Of a DNA stretch of 44,308 bases, positions 7,529 to 16,784 are shown piece by piece (position 1 is the first letter of the stretch; the number at the start of each line of letters is the position of its first letter). The notes beneath the pieces are model-generated. The model was not told the DNA's origin and ran no database searches. It saw only the letters and a program-made list of their open reading frames with translations. Origin of the DNA: JACVRW01 sp036519295 (GTDB lineage: Bacteria; Actinomycetota; Thermoleophilia; Solirubrobacterales; Thermoleophilaceae); contig DATDLN010000083.1 of assembly GCA_036519295.1 (NCBI GenBank), forward strand, positions 1-44,308. Direction: 5' to 3'. The translations under genes and the position numbers were made by a program.

Positions 7529-9172
7529 GCCCAGCGAGTCCGGCGGGATGGCCAGTTGCGAACTGCGGTTCGCCCCGAGACGACCGAGCGGGAGGGGCAT
7601 GTCGGGGGAGCCGAAGCGCCGCACGCCGAGGGCGAGCGGACGCGCGCCCATGTTCGCGATCGAGGCTCCCCCCGAGTACAGCTCGACTTCGCCGACGCCG
7701 GCGCGGTGGCGCCGACAGTCTTCCTCCGACGCCGATCCGCGCCTCTCCTCGAGGTGCAGGCCGTACGCGGCCGCGATCACATGGTCGGCCGCTAGCCGCT
7801 GAAGCGGAGGGGCAGCCTCGATCTGCGGGGGCGCGTAGGTGGGTGGTGAGCCATGAGCGTCGGTTTCGGTGAAGTACCGCTCCGCGGTCACGCCCGACAG
7901 GTACGGGTCGTGCGCCCACGGCTCGAGCAGCTGGAAGTTAGGCCGCGACAGCCTGCGGGTGATCTCGAGGGCGCCGATGTCCACCTTGGCATAGGCCGAG
8001 TGGTCGCGCATGAAGTGGTATCCGGCGCCGAGGTCTCTCAGGTTTAACCCGAGCGCGAGAAGCGCGATTGCGAGGACGGCGGCCGCCTGTGCCGGCGCGA
8101 GCCGGATGGGACGGAACAGCTCGGCCGCTATGAGAATCAGGAACGTCGCATGGACGAGCTGGTACCGGCTGGCGAACGGCTCCCGACCGGGGATGAAGTT
8201 GGCGCCCGCCAGGCCCCAGAAGGTGAGCGCTGCCCCAAGGAAGACGAGGACCCGGGCGGACGGGCGACCGCCGCGCATAAGCCAGGCGGCGACCGCGATC
8301 GCGGCGACGAGGACTAGCAGGCGCCGTCGTGTGCCGGTGACGACTTCGGTCAGACCAGTGAGTGAGGCCAGCCCGGCGGCGACGGAATCGAGAATGTACT
8401 CCGGTAGACCCCTGAGGTTCGTCCAGGACAGGTACGAGGGGGCATCGCTGCCGTAGGTCACCCACCAGGCGACGAACAGCGCCGCCGGGATCGCGGCGAT
8501 CCAGAGCTGCGCCGCGCGCCGTCGCAGCGCGACGGCGATAGCGGCGGCGACCACGAAGGGAATCCCGAGGTCGGAGAGCGAGATCGAAACGACCAGCAGG
8601 AGGCAGGCGACCGCGTTCCTTTGCCCGCTGTCGCGCTCCAGCGCGATCAAGGCGGCGAGGCCAACGGCCAACGAACCAACGAGGCCGATCTGGAAGGACC
8701 ACAGCAAGTCCTCCCAGGCGGACCCCAGGAACAGGATGATGGTGGCCGCGACGAGGCCAAGGAGCCGGCCGGCGCGCTCGCTGACGAGCGCGTACACGGC
8801 GATGCCGAGGCCAACGAGCGTAGCGGCGAGGACGAGTCGAAACGGCAGCTGCGGCCCGAGCCCGAACAGCTCGACGAGACCCTTGTAGATCAGTACGGCC
8901 AGCGCGCTGAGGTGCCCGTTGTGAGGGGCGAAGACCGAGTCAGCGGTCAGGCCCGGGCGCTGCAGGAGGAAATACCAATCGTCGTTGAAGAAGGTGAGCC
9001 TCGTACCGAGGATCACTACAGTCGCCGCAGAGAGGGAGCAGACCGCGCCGAGCAGCGGCAGCACCGGGAGCTCTGCCCCTCCGTCGGCGAGCCTCCTCCG
9101 CCAACCCGCCCGCACGGCGCTCGTTAGTGGCCGCCCGACTGCGCCGCCGCCGACCTGGCCCTGACGGTTCAA
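7472..9172 (-). CDS. Polytopic membrane protein, GT-C glycosyltransferase-like
   Basis: The 566-residue protein has about ten hydrophobic helices between residues 40 and 390 and a C-terminal soluble domain of about 170 residues. The first external loop contains FFNDDWYFLL and HNGHLS; an acidic pair in this loop is where GT-C glycosyltransferases that use polyprenyl-phosphate sugars keep their catalytic acid. I do not recognise a named family, so the enzyme role is inference. It follows another GT-C-like gene by 70 bases on the same strand and probably shares its transcript. Its last 57 bases overlap the 3' end of the DPM1-like gene on the other strand. Confidence 0.7.
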   Translation of the reverse strand: MNRQGQVGGGAVGRPLTSAVRAGWRRRLADGGAELPVLPLLGAVCSLSAATVVILGTRLTFFNDDWYFLLQRPGLTADSVFAPHNGHLSALAVLIYKGLVELFGLGPQLPFRLVLAATLVGLGIAVYALVSERAGRLLGLVAATIILFLGSAWEDLLWSFQIGLVGSLAVGLAALIALERDSGQRNAVACLLLVVSISLSDLGIPFVVAAAIAVALRRRAAQLWIAAIPAALFVAWWVTYGSDAPSYLSWTNLRGLPEYILDSVAAGLASLTGLTEVVTGTRRRLLVLVAAIAVAAWLMRGGRPSARVLVFLGAALTFWGLAGANFIPGREPFASRYQLVHATFLILIAAELFRPIRLAPAQAAAVLAIALLALGLNLRDLGAGYHFMRDHSAYAKVDIGALEITRRLSRPNFQLLEPWAHDPYLSGVTAERYFTETDAHGSPPTYAPPQIEAAPPLQRLAADHVIAAAYGLHLEERRGSASEEDCRRHRAGVGEVELYSGGASIANMGARPLALGVRRFGSPDMPLPLGRLGANRSSQLAIPPDSLGLPWHLTVRGVSAFQVCRL

Positions 9173-9242
9173 GTCGACCGCGCCGACGCGCGGCCTGCAG
9201 CGTGACCGTGGCCTGACATGGCGGCGTACTGTAGCCGCGCGG

Positions 9243-11120
9243 TCAGGGCCGGCGCGCGGTCTCCATCGCCCCGCCGCGGTGCGTACCTGCCTCGGCGATG
9301 CCGCGGCAGCTCGGGACGGTCGGCGGGCGCCTCATCACGATTGCGTGGCGCGCGTTCGGAAGTGCGACGGAGACGAGCCGGGCAAACCCGAGCGAGGCGG
9401 CTGCCCGTCTCAACAGCTTCTGATCCAGCGTCTGCTCCCCGGTCAGCACGCGGTAGCTCAACCCCAGCCGGCTCACCGTGATCAGGACACTCGGGCAAGG
9501 GGCCTGGGACAGCAGGGTTCGATACGACCCAAGCGTCGCGCCCCGGGGAGGCGCACTGAGGGCGGCAACCGGGAGGTCCTGATGAAACGTCAGGCGGGCG
9601 GCAAGCGTGAGGTTGTTCGGGTTGAGGAGGGGCTCGAGCGTCGCCAGCCCCACGAGGGGCAAGTCCTCCTGCTTCCGCGCGGCACCGCGGATTCCCGCGA
9701 CCAGGCGCCGGTACGCCGGAAGCCACCGCTTCTGCGACTCGGGCAAGGGTTCGGTCGCCGACGGGGGATTGGCCTCGAGGGCGCCGACCATATATCCCTG
9801 GATGTAGCCCCGTCCCTTCAGTACGGGCGCTGCCGCCACGCCCGGCACATCGACTATCTCGGCGCCCGAGACGGCCTTTACGACGTCGGCCTTCATGACC
9901 GCGTTGACCGCGGAGACGGCGATCAGTCCGGCGATCAGTGCCGCCCTGACGCGACGCCACGGCAGGCTCCAAATCGACGCCACGGCAAGGGCCACCACTC
10001 CCGCGACAACCGGCACGCGAAAGCCCACGCCCTGATTCCTGGAAGAGGTGAGCAGGACGTATGCCGTGACTACCACGAAGAGCACGACCGCCGTGTCTGT
10101 GAAGGTCCACGCTCGGAGCCGCGTCCGCCAAGGCGGGGACGCGCTGCGTTGTCGCAGGCGCAAGGCGAACGCCCCGAGCCCGAGGCCGAGAGCCAGCACG
10201 AGCAAGAAGGACAGCGGCAGGTAGAGGTCTTCTCGGACGGTTTCGACGAGCTCCTGAGTCCAGTAGCCCACCGAGAGGCGCGATTTCTCCGTCCCGAAGC
10301 TGGCACTCCGGTCGCCATACCCGAAGTTCGTCAGGTAGTCGACCACCGAACCCCAGCTGGTCGCGAACCAGACACTTGCCGTGAGCACTCCGGCGGCCGT
10401 GCCGATCGCCAGGTTCTCGGCTCGCTGCCTGCGGGCCCCGGGCCGCCCCAGGGCGAGCCACAGGGCAGCGACCACCTGCACGGGGATGAAGGCGATCATC
10501 ATCGTCCGAGCGAGCGCGGTCAGGCCAAGAAGCGTGCCCCAAGCGATCGACCAGTCGCGGCGCGAGAGACCGTCTGAAGCCAAGAGCGCGTAGGTCGAGG
10601 CCGCAAGCATCGCCGCGGCCGTGACGGGAAACTGGTACGTCCGCGTGAAATCCACGACGGCCGGCGCGGTCGCCACCACCAGAGCTACGAGGGCTCCACC
10701 CGTTCGGGAGGTGAGCCGCGTCCCTATGCCGTAGCTGGCGAGCGCCAGAACGGCGAAGAAGACGAGCTGCGTCGCCATGCCGTTGAGGACGCTCTCACCC
10801 AGAATCACATAGACAGGGACCGACGTCAGGGGCAACAGAGGACCGAAGTCCTGCTGCGCTTCCCAGATGCGCCAGAAACCGCGCACCCCTCCATCGGCCA
10901 GTGCATCCTTCAGCGACATGCCGAACTGCAGGTACCGCGACTCGTCGATATCGAGCGGGAAGCCGTCTCTGAACCGATTGAGCCACCACAGGTGCACGAA
11001 CGTCGACAGCAGGACGAGCACTACAACGGCCAGCAACGGCCACTCCCGGACAACGAAAGACCGGAGAATGGGTGCCCGCCGCCCGACGGACGCCGTCGCC
11101 CGGCGATCCTCCACAGCCAC
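9243..11120 (-). CDS. GT39/ArnT-like membrane glycosyltransferase (probable)
   Basis: The 625-residue protein opens with a short cytoplasmic tail, a first helix at about 27-47 and then PLDIDESRYLQFG, the acidic first-loop motif of GT-C enzymes such as the PMT/ArnT family. About ten more helices follow, then a C-terminal soluble region from about residue 400. The usual role is transfer of a sugar from a polyprenyl phosphate to a protein or glycan at the outer membrane face. The start is GTG, with TAAGCT ending 6 bases before it, so the mRNA may be leaderless. It is the first gene of a minus-strand pair with the next membrane protein. Donor and acceptor are unknown. Confidence 0.75.
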   Translation of the reverse strand: MAVEDRRATASVGRRAPILRSFVVREWPLLAVVVLVLLSTFVHLWWLNRFRDGFPLDIDESRYLQFGMSLKDALADGGVRGFWRIWEAQQDFGPLLPLTSVPVYVILGESVLNGMATQLVFFAVLALASYGIGTRLTSRTGGALVALVVATAPAVVDFTRTYQFPVTAAAMLAASTYALLASDGLSRRDWSIAWGTLLGLTALARTMMIAFIPVQVVAALWLALGRPGARRQRAENLAIGTAAGVLTASVWFATSWGSVVDYLTNFGYGDRSASFGTEKSRLSVGYWTQELVETVREDLYLPLSFLLVLALGLGLGAFALRLRQRSASPPWRTRLRAWTFTDTAVVLFVVVTAYVLLTSSRNQGVGFRVPVVAGVVALAVASIWSLPWRRVRAALIAGLIAVSAVNAVMKADVVKAVSGAEIVDVPGVAAAPVLKGRGYIQGYMVGALEANPPSATEPLPESQKRWLPAYRRLVAGIRGAARKQEDLPLVGLATLEPLLNPNNLTLAARLTFHQDLPVAALSAPPRGATLGSYRTLLSQAPCPSVLITVSRLGLSYRVLTGEQTLDQKLLRRAAASLGFARLVSVALPNARHAIVMRRPPTVPSCRGIAEAGTHRGGAMETARRP

Positions 11121-11126
11121 GCGCGC

Positions 11127-11132
11127 AGCTTA
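11127..11132 (-). promoter_or_regulatory. Candidate -10 element (TAAGCT), leaderless GT39-like gene
   Basis: On the minus strand TAAGCT ends 6 bases before the GTG start. This matches TANNNT and places the transcript start at or next to the start codon. The same hexamer at the same distance precedes the LysR gene in this window. Confidence 0.45.
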
Positions 11133-11205
11133 CTTTCGAACGAGAGTCGCCGCGGACCTTCCGATGCTAGACCGACGCCTGATCTGCGGCAGGCACAATG
11201 GCGGG

Positions 11206-11844
11206 GTGGCTGCCTCACCAGTGCCCCAGCCCCCCGCCGTCACCCGCGGCCCCGACAACCGCCGCCGCTGCTGGTGGGGCGCCTCGACCCCCGACTACGA
11301 GGGCTACCACGACGAGGAGTGGGGCCGGCCGGTCGCGGACGACCGCGGCATCTACGAGCGGCTTACGCTCGAGGCGTTCCAGTCGGGTCTGTCGTGGCTG
11401 ACGATTCTCCGCAAGCGCGAGAACTTCCGGGCCGCCTTCGCCGACTTCGAGATCGAGGCGGTTGCTGGGTTCGGCTCCCGCGACGTCAAGCGGCTGATGG
11501 CCGAGACCGGGATCGTCCGCAACCGGGCGAAGATCGATGCGGCGATCGCGAACGCGAAGGCCGCCGCGGCGCTCGACGCCTCGCTCGCCGAGCTCGTCTG
11601 GTCGCACGCGCCCAAGGGGCGACGCCGCGCGCCGCGCGCGCGCGAGGATCTGCCCGCGGTCACGCCGGAATCGACGGCGCTCTCGAAGGAGCTCAAGCGC
11701 CGCGGCTTCCGGTTTCTCGGCCCGACGACGGTCTACGCGACGATGCAGGCCTGCGGCGTTGTGAACGATCACCTCAGCGGTTGCTGGGTGCGGGGCGAGG
11801 TGGAGCGCGCCCGGGCCACTATCCTGAGCCGCCGGGATGGATGA
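11206..11844 (+). CDS. tag: DNA-3-methyladenine glycosylase I
   Basis: The 212-residue protein removes 3-methyladenine from alkylated DNA. It keeps the zinc ligands of Tag: Cys22 (RRCWWG), His35 (YHDEEWG), His189 and Cys193 (NDHLSGC). The base-recognition glutamate is in LTLEAFQSGLSW (Glu56). The GTG start was chosen because family members begin shortly before the first zinc cysteine; an ATG 42 bases upstream (11164) is the alternative and would add 14 residues. Its last bases overlap the next gene's ATG, so it is translationally linked to an M20 peptidase and to a cell-envelope cluster, an unusual setting for a repair gene. Confidence 0.93.
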   Translation: MAASPVPQPPAVTRGPDNRRRCWWGASTPDYEGYHDEEWGRPVADDRGIYERLTLEAFQSGLSWLTILRKRENFRAAFADFEIEAVAGFGSRDVKRLMAETGIVRNRAKIDAAIANAKAAAALDASLAELVWSHAPKGRRRAPRAREDLPAVTPESTALSKELKRRGFRFLGPTTVYATMQACGVVNDHLSGCWVRGEVERARATILSRRDG

Positions 11845-12955
11845 ACGCGCGCTCACCGAGCGCCTGATCACCTACGACACGTCCACTCTCGAGGGAATGC
11901 AGGCGGCGGCGGGCTTCGTCAAGGGCTGGCTCGAGGCACGCGACGTGGAGGTGACGGGCAGCACCTACAACGGCCGGCCCGTGCTCGCCGCGACCGTCGG
12001 GCCCGGAAAGGGGCCGATCGTCGTCCTGCACGGGCACCTCGACGTGGTGCCGGCGCACCCCGAGCAGTTCACGCCGCGCGTCGAGGGCGATCGCCTTTTC
12101 GGTCGCGGGGCCTACGACATGAAGGGCGGGCTCGCCTCGATGATGTGCGCGCTGCACGAGGTGGGCGACCAGACCGAGGTCAAGGTGCACTTCGTGTGCG
12201 TGTCGGACGAGGAGTCCGAGGAGGTCGAGCAGCGGGGCTCGGACTATCTGGTCGAGCAGGGATACACGGGGGATTTCGCCATCACCGGCGAACCCACCAA
12301 CATGCACATCGGCATCCAGGCCCAGGGCGTGTTGGGGATGCGCATCGAGGTCGAGGGTAAGGCCGCCCACGGTTCCACGCCGTGGGTCGGCGACAACGCG
12401 GTGCTGAAGGCGCTCGACATCTTCCGCCAGATCGAGTCGCTCCCCTTCGCGCGAGAGTCCTCCGACCTGTTCGACCGGCCCTCGATCAACCTCGGCCGGA
12501 TCGTGGGCGGTGACGCCCTCAACAAGGTCCCGGACCTGTGCGCGATCGACGTGGACATCCGCTACCTGCCCGGCCAGGACGCGCGTGACATCCGGGCGGC
12601 CGTCGAGGCGCTGCCCGACGCCCACGTGGCCAGGGTATTTCACCGGCAGCCGGCGATCGTCGATCGCGAGAACCTCTACGTTCGCACCCTCGGCGAGGCC
12701 ATTTCACGCGTTGCCGCGCCGGTGAGCGAGCGGCTCGGGGTCGGGCGCGACGGCGCCTCCGACGCAATCTCGTTCATCGAGGCCGGAGTCCCGGCCGTGG
12801 AATGCGGGCCGGTGGGGGACGGACACCACGGCCCAGAGGAGTGGGTGTCGATCCGGTCGCTCAGCCAATATCGGCAGACACTGGTGGAGTTCGTGAAGCT
12901 TCTGCCCGCCCGCCTGATCGCGGGCGACGACGACCGGCGCCTCAAGATCGCCTGA
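11837..12955 (+). CDS. M20 family metallopeptidase (ArgE/DapE-like)
   Basis: The 372-residue amidohydrolase has the di-zinc site of M20 enzymes: His67 and Asp69 (GHLDVVP), the bridging Asp94 (GAYDMKGG), Glu125/Glu126 (SDEES), Glu152 (TGEPT) and a late histidine in GDGHHGPEEW near 330. The dimerisation lid carries AAHGSTPWVGDNA. Relatives deacylate N-acetylornithine or N-succinyl-diaminopimelate, or act as carboxypeptidases; the sequence alone does not choose between them. A diaminopimelate role would suit the envelope neighbours (inference). It overlaps tag at its start and the LCP gene at its stop, so it is in an operon. Confidence 0.88.
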   Translation: MDERALTERLITYDTSTLEGMQAAAGFVKGWLEARDVEVTGSTYNGRPVLAATVGPGKGPIVVLHGHLDVVPAHPEQFTPRVEGDRLFGRGAYDMKGGLASMMCALHEVGDQTEVKVHFVCVSDEESEEVEQRGSDYLVEQGYTGDFAITGEPTNMHIGIQAQGVLGMRIEVEGKAAHGSTPWVGDNAVLKALDIFRQIESLPFARESSDLFDRPSINLGRIVGGDALNKVPDLCAIDVDIRYLPGQDARDIRAAVEALPDAHVARVFHRQPAIVDRENLYVRTLGEAISRVAAPVSERLGVGRDGASDAISFIEAGVPAVECGPVGDGHHGPEEWVSIRSLSQYRQTLVEFVKLLPARLIAGDDDRRLKIA

Positions 12956-14406
12956 TGTTCGACGAGATCCCCCGTCCCGGACTGTGGAAGCGCCTGCTTC
13001 TCGGCGCGGTGCTGGTGGTCTTCGCGGCGGCGGGCGCCACCGCGGTCGCGGCATTCCACGAGATCGACAAGGTCGTCGACGCGCTCGAGCTCGGGCCGGA
13101 GCTGAAGCTCGGACGCGAGCTCGCCGAGACCGACCCCGGCGAGCCCCAGACCCTGATGCTGCTCGGCTCCGACCGGCGGCCGAGGAACAACGTGGAGGGC
13201 GCGGCGGGCGCCCGCTCCGACACGATCATGCTCGTCCGCCTCGACCCCGACAAAGAGGCGATCGCGATCATGTCGCTGCCGCGCGACCTGAAGGTCGAGA
13301 TCCCGGGTCACGGCACCGACAAGATCAACACGGCCTACGACTACGGGGGTCCGAGGCTCACCCTCAAGACCGTGAAGCGCCTCACGGGCCTGTCTGTCAA
13401 CCACGTGATCAACGTGAACTTCAGGGGCTTCTGGCGCGCGGTGAACGCGGTCGGCTGCGTGTACGCGGACATCGACCGGCGCTACTACAACGCCCTCGCC
13501 GAGTACACCTACATCAACCTCCAGCCGGGTTACCAGCGCCTGTGCGGAACGGACGCGCTCCAGTACGTGCGCTTCCGCCACGAGGACAACGACCTCGTGC
13601 GCTCGGCCCGGCAGCAGGACTTCCTGCGCCTGGCGAAGCAGCAGGTGACGTCGTCCGAGCTGTTCGAGAAGCGTGACCGGCTGCTCAAGATCTTCGGCCG
13701 CAACACGACCACCGACGCGGGCCTGCGGTCTCGCTCGGAGGTGCTGCGGCTGCTCAAGCTCGTGCTCGGCACCGCCGGACTGCCGATCCGCGAGGTTCAC
13801 TTCGAGGGCCAGGTCGGGCCGAGCTACGTGGAGGCGAGCGACCAGCAGGTGAAGAAGCTGGTCAACGAGTTCCTGCAGGTGGAGGACACGCCGGGGCCGC
13901 GCGGCGAGCTGAGGGCGCAGCGGACGAACCCGAGGCGCAAGCGGAAGAAGCGGCTGACGCCCGTCGAGCTGGGCCTCGAGGACGCAACCGGGTTCGGCAA
14001 GGAGCAGGCTCTGCTGGCCGTGCAGGCCGGCGCCGGGAAGTCGCTGCCCGTGCTCTACCCCAAGTTCCGGATGCGGGGATCGCTCTACGTCGACCAGCCG
14101 CGCGTGTACAAGCTGCGCGGGCCCGACGGGAAGCGCTACGGGGGCTATCGCATGGTGCTCAGGCTGGACTTCGGCGAGTACTACGGCGTGCAGGGCCTCA
14201 CCTGGAAGGACCCGCCGATCCTCGAAGACCCCACCGAGGTACGTCGCATCGGCCGCCGTCAGTACGAGCTCCACTACGACGGCGACCGCCTCCGCCTCGT
14301 GGCATGGCGCACGCCCAAGGCCGTCTACTGGATCTCGAACACGCTGCTGCTGACGCTGTCCGAGAAGCAGATGCTGGCCATCGCCCGCTCGACGCGGCCG
14401 CTCTAA
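12955..14406 (+). CDS. LytR-CpsA-Psr (LCP) family glycopolymer transferase
   Basis: The 483-residue protein has a short cytoplasmic tail, one membrane helix at about residues 12-34 and an extracellular LCP domain. Diagnostic motifs are LLGSDRR, the RSDTIMLVRLDP strand, MSLPRDLKVEIPG, TDKINTAYDYGG and the arginine-rich YVRFRHEDNDLVRSARQQ. LCP enzymes move undecaprenyl-phosphate-linked glycopolymers such as teichoic acid, arabinogalactan or capsule onto peptidoglycan. A further 180 residues follow the core, longer than in the minimal LCP proteins. ATG overlaps the previous TGA (TGATG), and ugd follows within 20 bases, so polymer attachment and sugar-precursor supply are expressed together. Confidence 0.92.
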   Translation: MFDEIPRPGLWKRLLLGAVLVVFAAAGATAVAAFHEIDKVVDALELGPELKLGRELAETDPGEPQTLMLLGSDRRPRNNVEGAAGARSDTIMLVRLDPDKEAIAIMSLPRDLKVEIPGHGTDKINTAYDYGGPRLTLKTVKRLTGLSVNHVINVNFRGFWRAVNAVGCVYADIDRRYYNALAEYTYINLQPGYQRLCGTDALQYVRFRHEDNDLVRSARQQDFLRLAKQQVTSSELFEKRDRLLKIFGRNTTTDAGLRSRSEVLRLLKLVLGTAGLPIREVHFEGQVGPSYVEASDQQVKKLVNEFLQVEDTPGPRGELRAQRTNPRRKRKKRLTPVELGLEDATGFGKEQALLAVQAGAGKSLPVLYPKFRMRGSLYVDQPRVYKLRGPDGKRYGGYRMVLRLDFGEYYGVQGLTWKDPPILEDPTEVRRIGRRQYELHYDGDRLRLVAWRTPKAVYWISNTLLLTLSEKQMLAIARSTRPL

Positions 14407-14424
14407 TACCCTCATCCGCCGCAC

Positions 14425-15699
14425 GTGACTGAGAAAGAGCCCATAGGCGTTATCGGCGTCGGCTGGGTCGGCCTGGTGACCGCCTCCTGCCTCGCCGAGC
14501 TCGGCCACGAGATCTGGGCGCGCGACATCCTCCCCGACAAGGTCGGGTCGCTCTCTCGCGGCGAGGTCCCGATCCACGAGCCCGGCCTGCCGGAACTCGT
14601 GTCGAAGAACGCGGCGCGCCTGCACTTCACCACCGACATGGCCCCCGTCCTCGAGCACGCCCGCCTGCTGTTCGTGTGCGTCGACACGCCCCCGACGTAC
14701 TCCGGCGACGCCGACCTCTCCCGGGTCGAGGCGGTGATCGCCGAGCTGGGCGACTCGAACGAGCACGCGCTCGTGATGAAGAGCACCGTGCCGGTCGGAA
14801 CGGGCCGCTCGATCCAGCGCCGCCGCGACAGCCTCGGCTACGTGTCGAACCCGGAGTTTCTCCAGGAAGGGAGCGCAGTTGAGGACTTCATGAAGCCGGA
14901 CCGCCTGGTGATCGGCGCCGACGACGCCTCGGCGGACTTCGCCGACCGGGTGGAGGCGCTCTACGCGCCACTCGATTGCCCCGTAATCCGCACCGACGTT
15001 GCATCGGCCGAAATGATCAAGCTGGCCTCGAACGCCTTCCTCGCAACCAAGATCAGCTTCATCAACGAAATTGCGAATGTCTCCGAGGAGCTTGGCGCCG
15101 ACGTGGCCGAGGTCGCCCGCGGCATGGGCCTCGACGACCGGATCGGCCCGAAGTTCCTGCGTGCGGGAGTCGGTTTCGGCGGCTCCTGTTTCCCAAAAGA
15201 CGTCCAAGCGCTCAAGCAGCTCGCCGGGAACACCGGCTACCACTTCCAGCTGCTCACGGCGGTAGTCGAGGTCAACGAGCTCCAGAAGCGGCGGACGATC
15301 GGGAAACTGCAAAAGCACCTCGGGTCGCTTGTCGGGAAGCAGATCGCGCTGTTGGGGGTTGCGTTCAAGCCGCACACCGACGACGTTCGCGAGGCCACCA
15401 GCCTCGTGCTGTCCGGACGCCTCGCGGGGGAAGGTGCAAATGTCCGTGTGTACGACCCGGTCGCGGCCGGAAAGGCGGACAGCTTGCTCGCGGGCGCGCA
15501 GATCAGCGACTCAGTGCTCGAGGCGGTCGAGGACGCCGACGCAGCGGTCCTCGTCACGGAGTGGCCCGAGTTCGCCGAGCTCGATTGGGCTGAGGTGAAG
15601 CGGAGGATGCGGGTGCCGCTCATCGTGGACGGTCGCAACTTCCTGGACCGGGAGGCGCTGATCGAGGCCGGCTTCACCTACGAGGGCATCGGTAGATAA
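14425..15699 (+). CDS. ugd: UDP-glucose 6-dehydrogenase
   Basis: The 424-residue protein oxidises UDP-glucose to UDP-glucuronate with two NAD. It has the Rossmann motif GVIGVGWVGL near the N-terminus, VCVDTPP, the KSTVPVGTG strand, the SNPEFLQEG motif and the catalytic cysteine Cys255 in GFGGSCFPKD. The C-terminal domain GVAFKPHTDDVREA is complete. The length is normal for the bacterial enzyme. The GTG start lies 18 bases after the LCP gene, and the next gene starts 2 bases after its stop. A GDP-mannose dehydrogenase is the main alternative, but the UDP-glucose pyrophosphorylase gene elsewhere in the window fits the UDP-glucose reading. Confidence 0.9.
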   Translation: MTEKEPIGVIGVGWVGLVTASCLAELGHEIWARDILPDKVGSLSRGEVPIHEPGLPELVSKNAARLHFTTDMAPVLEHARLLFVCVDTPPTYSGDADLSRVEAVIAELGDSNEHALVMKSTVPVGTGRSIQRRRDSLGYVSNPEFLQEGSAVEDFMKPDRLVIGADDASADFADRVEALYAPLDCPVIRTDVASAEMIKLASNAFLATKISFINEIANVSEELGADVAEVARGMGLDDRIGPKFLRAGVGFGGSCFPKDVQALKQLAGNTGYHFQLLTAVVEVNELQKRRTIGKLQKHLGSLVGKQIALLGVAFKPHTDDVREATSLVLSGRLAGEGANVRVYDPVAAGKADSLLAGAQISDSVLEAVEDADAAVLVTEWPEFAELDWAEVKRRMRVPLIVDGRNFLDREALIEAGFTYEGIGR

Positions 15700-15701
15700 C
15701 G

Positions 15702-16784
15702 ATGCAGGCCCTGGTCCTGGCCGGTGGCGAAGGGACCCGGCTCCGGCCGCTCACGTACACCACTCCCAAGCCCGTCCTGCCGCTGGCGGGGCGGCCGTTC
15801 CTGTCGTTCATGCTCGACTGGGCTCACGGGCACGGCGTGGACGAGGTGATCCTCTCCTGCGGCTTCCTGTCCGACGGCGTGCGGCGGGTGCTGGGCGACA
15901 TCTACGACGGCATGCGCCTGCGCTACGTAATCGAGGAGGAGCCGCTGGGGACGGCGGGGCCGGTTCGGCTCGCTTATGACCAGGGGGTGCTCGAGGAGCG
16001 GCTGCTGGTGTTGAACGGCGACGTCCTGACCGACATCGACCTGACCGCCGAGCTCGCCCAGCACGAGCGCACCGGCGCCGACGTGACGCTCGCGCTGTAC
16101 GCGGTGGAGGACACCTCCGCGTATGGGGTCGTGCCGACCGACGACGAGGGGCGGGTAGAGGCCTTCCTCGAGAAGACCCAGGATCCCCCCACCAACCGGA
16201 TCAATGCCGGCGCCTACGTGGTCGAGCGCACTGTCGTGGGGGAGCGGATTCCGGCCGGCAGGCCGGTTTCGTTCGAGCGCGAGGTCTTTCCCGGACTCGT
16301 GGGGGAGGGGCTGTACGGCTACCCGGCGGCTGGGTACTGGATCGACATCGGGACGCCCGAGCGCTACCTGGAGGCGACCTGGGACCTCCTCGCGGGGCAT
16401 CCTCGCTCGACCCTCCCGCCGCGCGACGAGACCGGCTCGCTCGTCTCCGAGGACTGCCTCGTCTCGGGCGCGCACGTGGGTCCGCAGACCGTGCTGGGAC
16501 GGAACTGCTCGGTCGGCACCGACGCTCGCGTGGAGCGCTCGGTACTGCACGACCGGGTGCTCGTGGGGGCGGACGCCGCCGTGGTCGAGAGCGTGCTGGC
16601 GGAGCGCGTGCGCGTGGGCGAACGGGCGCGGATCGACCCGGGCGCCGTGGTGGGCGCCGGCGCGTCGATTGGCGAGGGCGCGGCGGTGGGCGAGCGGGCG
16701 CGGCTGGATCCGGGCACGCGCGTCGAGCAGGGCGCCACGGTGGAGCCCGGCGCGTGGATCGAGGCCGCGGAGGAGGTGCGATGA
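15702..16784 (+). CDS. Sugar-1-phosphate nucleotidyltransferase, mannose-1-phosphate guanylyltransferase-like
   Basis: The 360-residue protein starts MQALVLAGGEGTRLRPLT, the pyrophosphorylase signature, with KPVLPLAGRPF holding the substrate lysine, then GTAGPVRLAYD, LVLNGDVLTD (metal aspartate) and INAGAYV. From about residue 250 it carries a left-handed beta-helix of hexapeptide repeats. This layout is that of GDP-mannose pyrophosphorylases of the GMPPB type and of glucose-1-phosphate thymidylyltransferase relatives. A mannose reading is favoured because the next, overlapping gene encodes a phosphomannose isomerase. It supplies activated sugar for surface glycans. No phosphomannomutase is seen in the window. 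Confidence 0.85.
   Translation: MQALVLAGGEGTRLRPLTYTTPKPVLPLAGRPFLSFMLDWAHGHGVDEVILSCGFLSDGVRRVLGDIYDGMRLRYVIEEEPLGTAGPVRLAYDQGVLEERLLVLNGDVLTDIDLTAELAQHERTGADVTLALYAVEDTSAYGVVPTDDEGRVEAFLEKTQDPPTNRINAGAYVVERTVVGERIPAGRPVSFEREVFPGLVGEGLYGYPAAGYWIDIGTPERYLEATWDLLAGHPRSTLPPRDETGSLVSEDCLVSGAHVGPQTVLGRNCSVGTDARVERSVLHDRVLVGADAAVVESVLAERVRVGERARIDPGAVVGAGASIGEGAAVGERARLDPGTRVEQGATVEPGAWIEAAEEVR

Noticed and set aside
9169..10542. Minus-strand open frame of 457 codons inside the GT39-like gene
   Set aside because: It is a shifted frame of the membrane protein gene; it reads Arg/Gly/Ala-rich and lacks the membrane helices that the real frame has.
12676..15375. A 2.7-kb open frame on the minus strand opposite the M20, LCP and ugd genes
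   Set aside because: Its translation is rich in Arg, Val, His and Asp without any family motif, and the plus-strand genes are certain. Long antisense frames are usual in DNA with GC-rich third positions.
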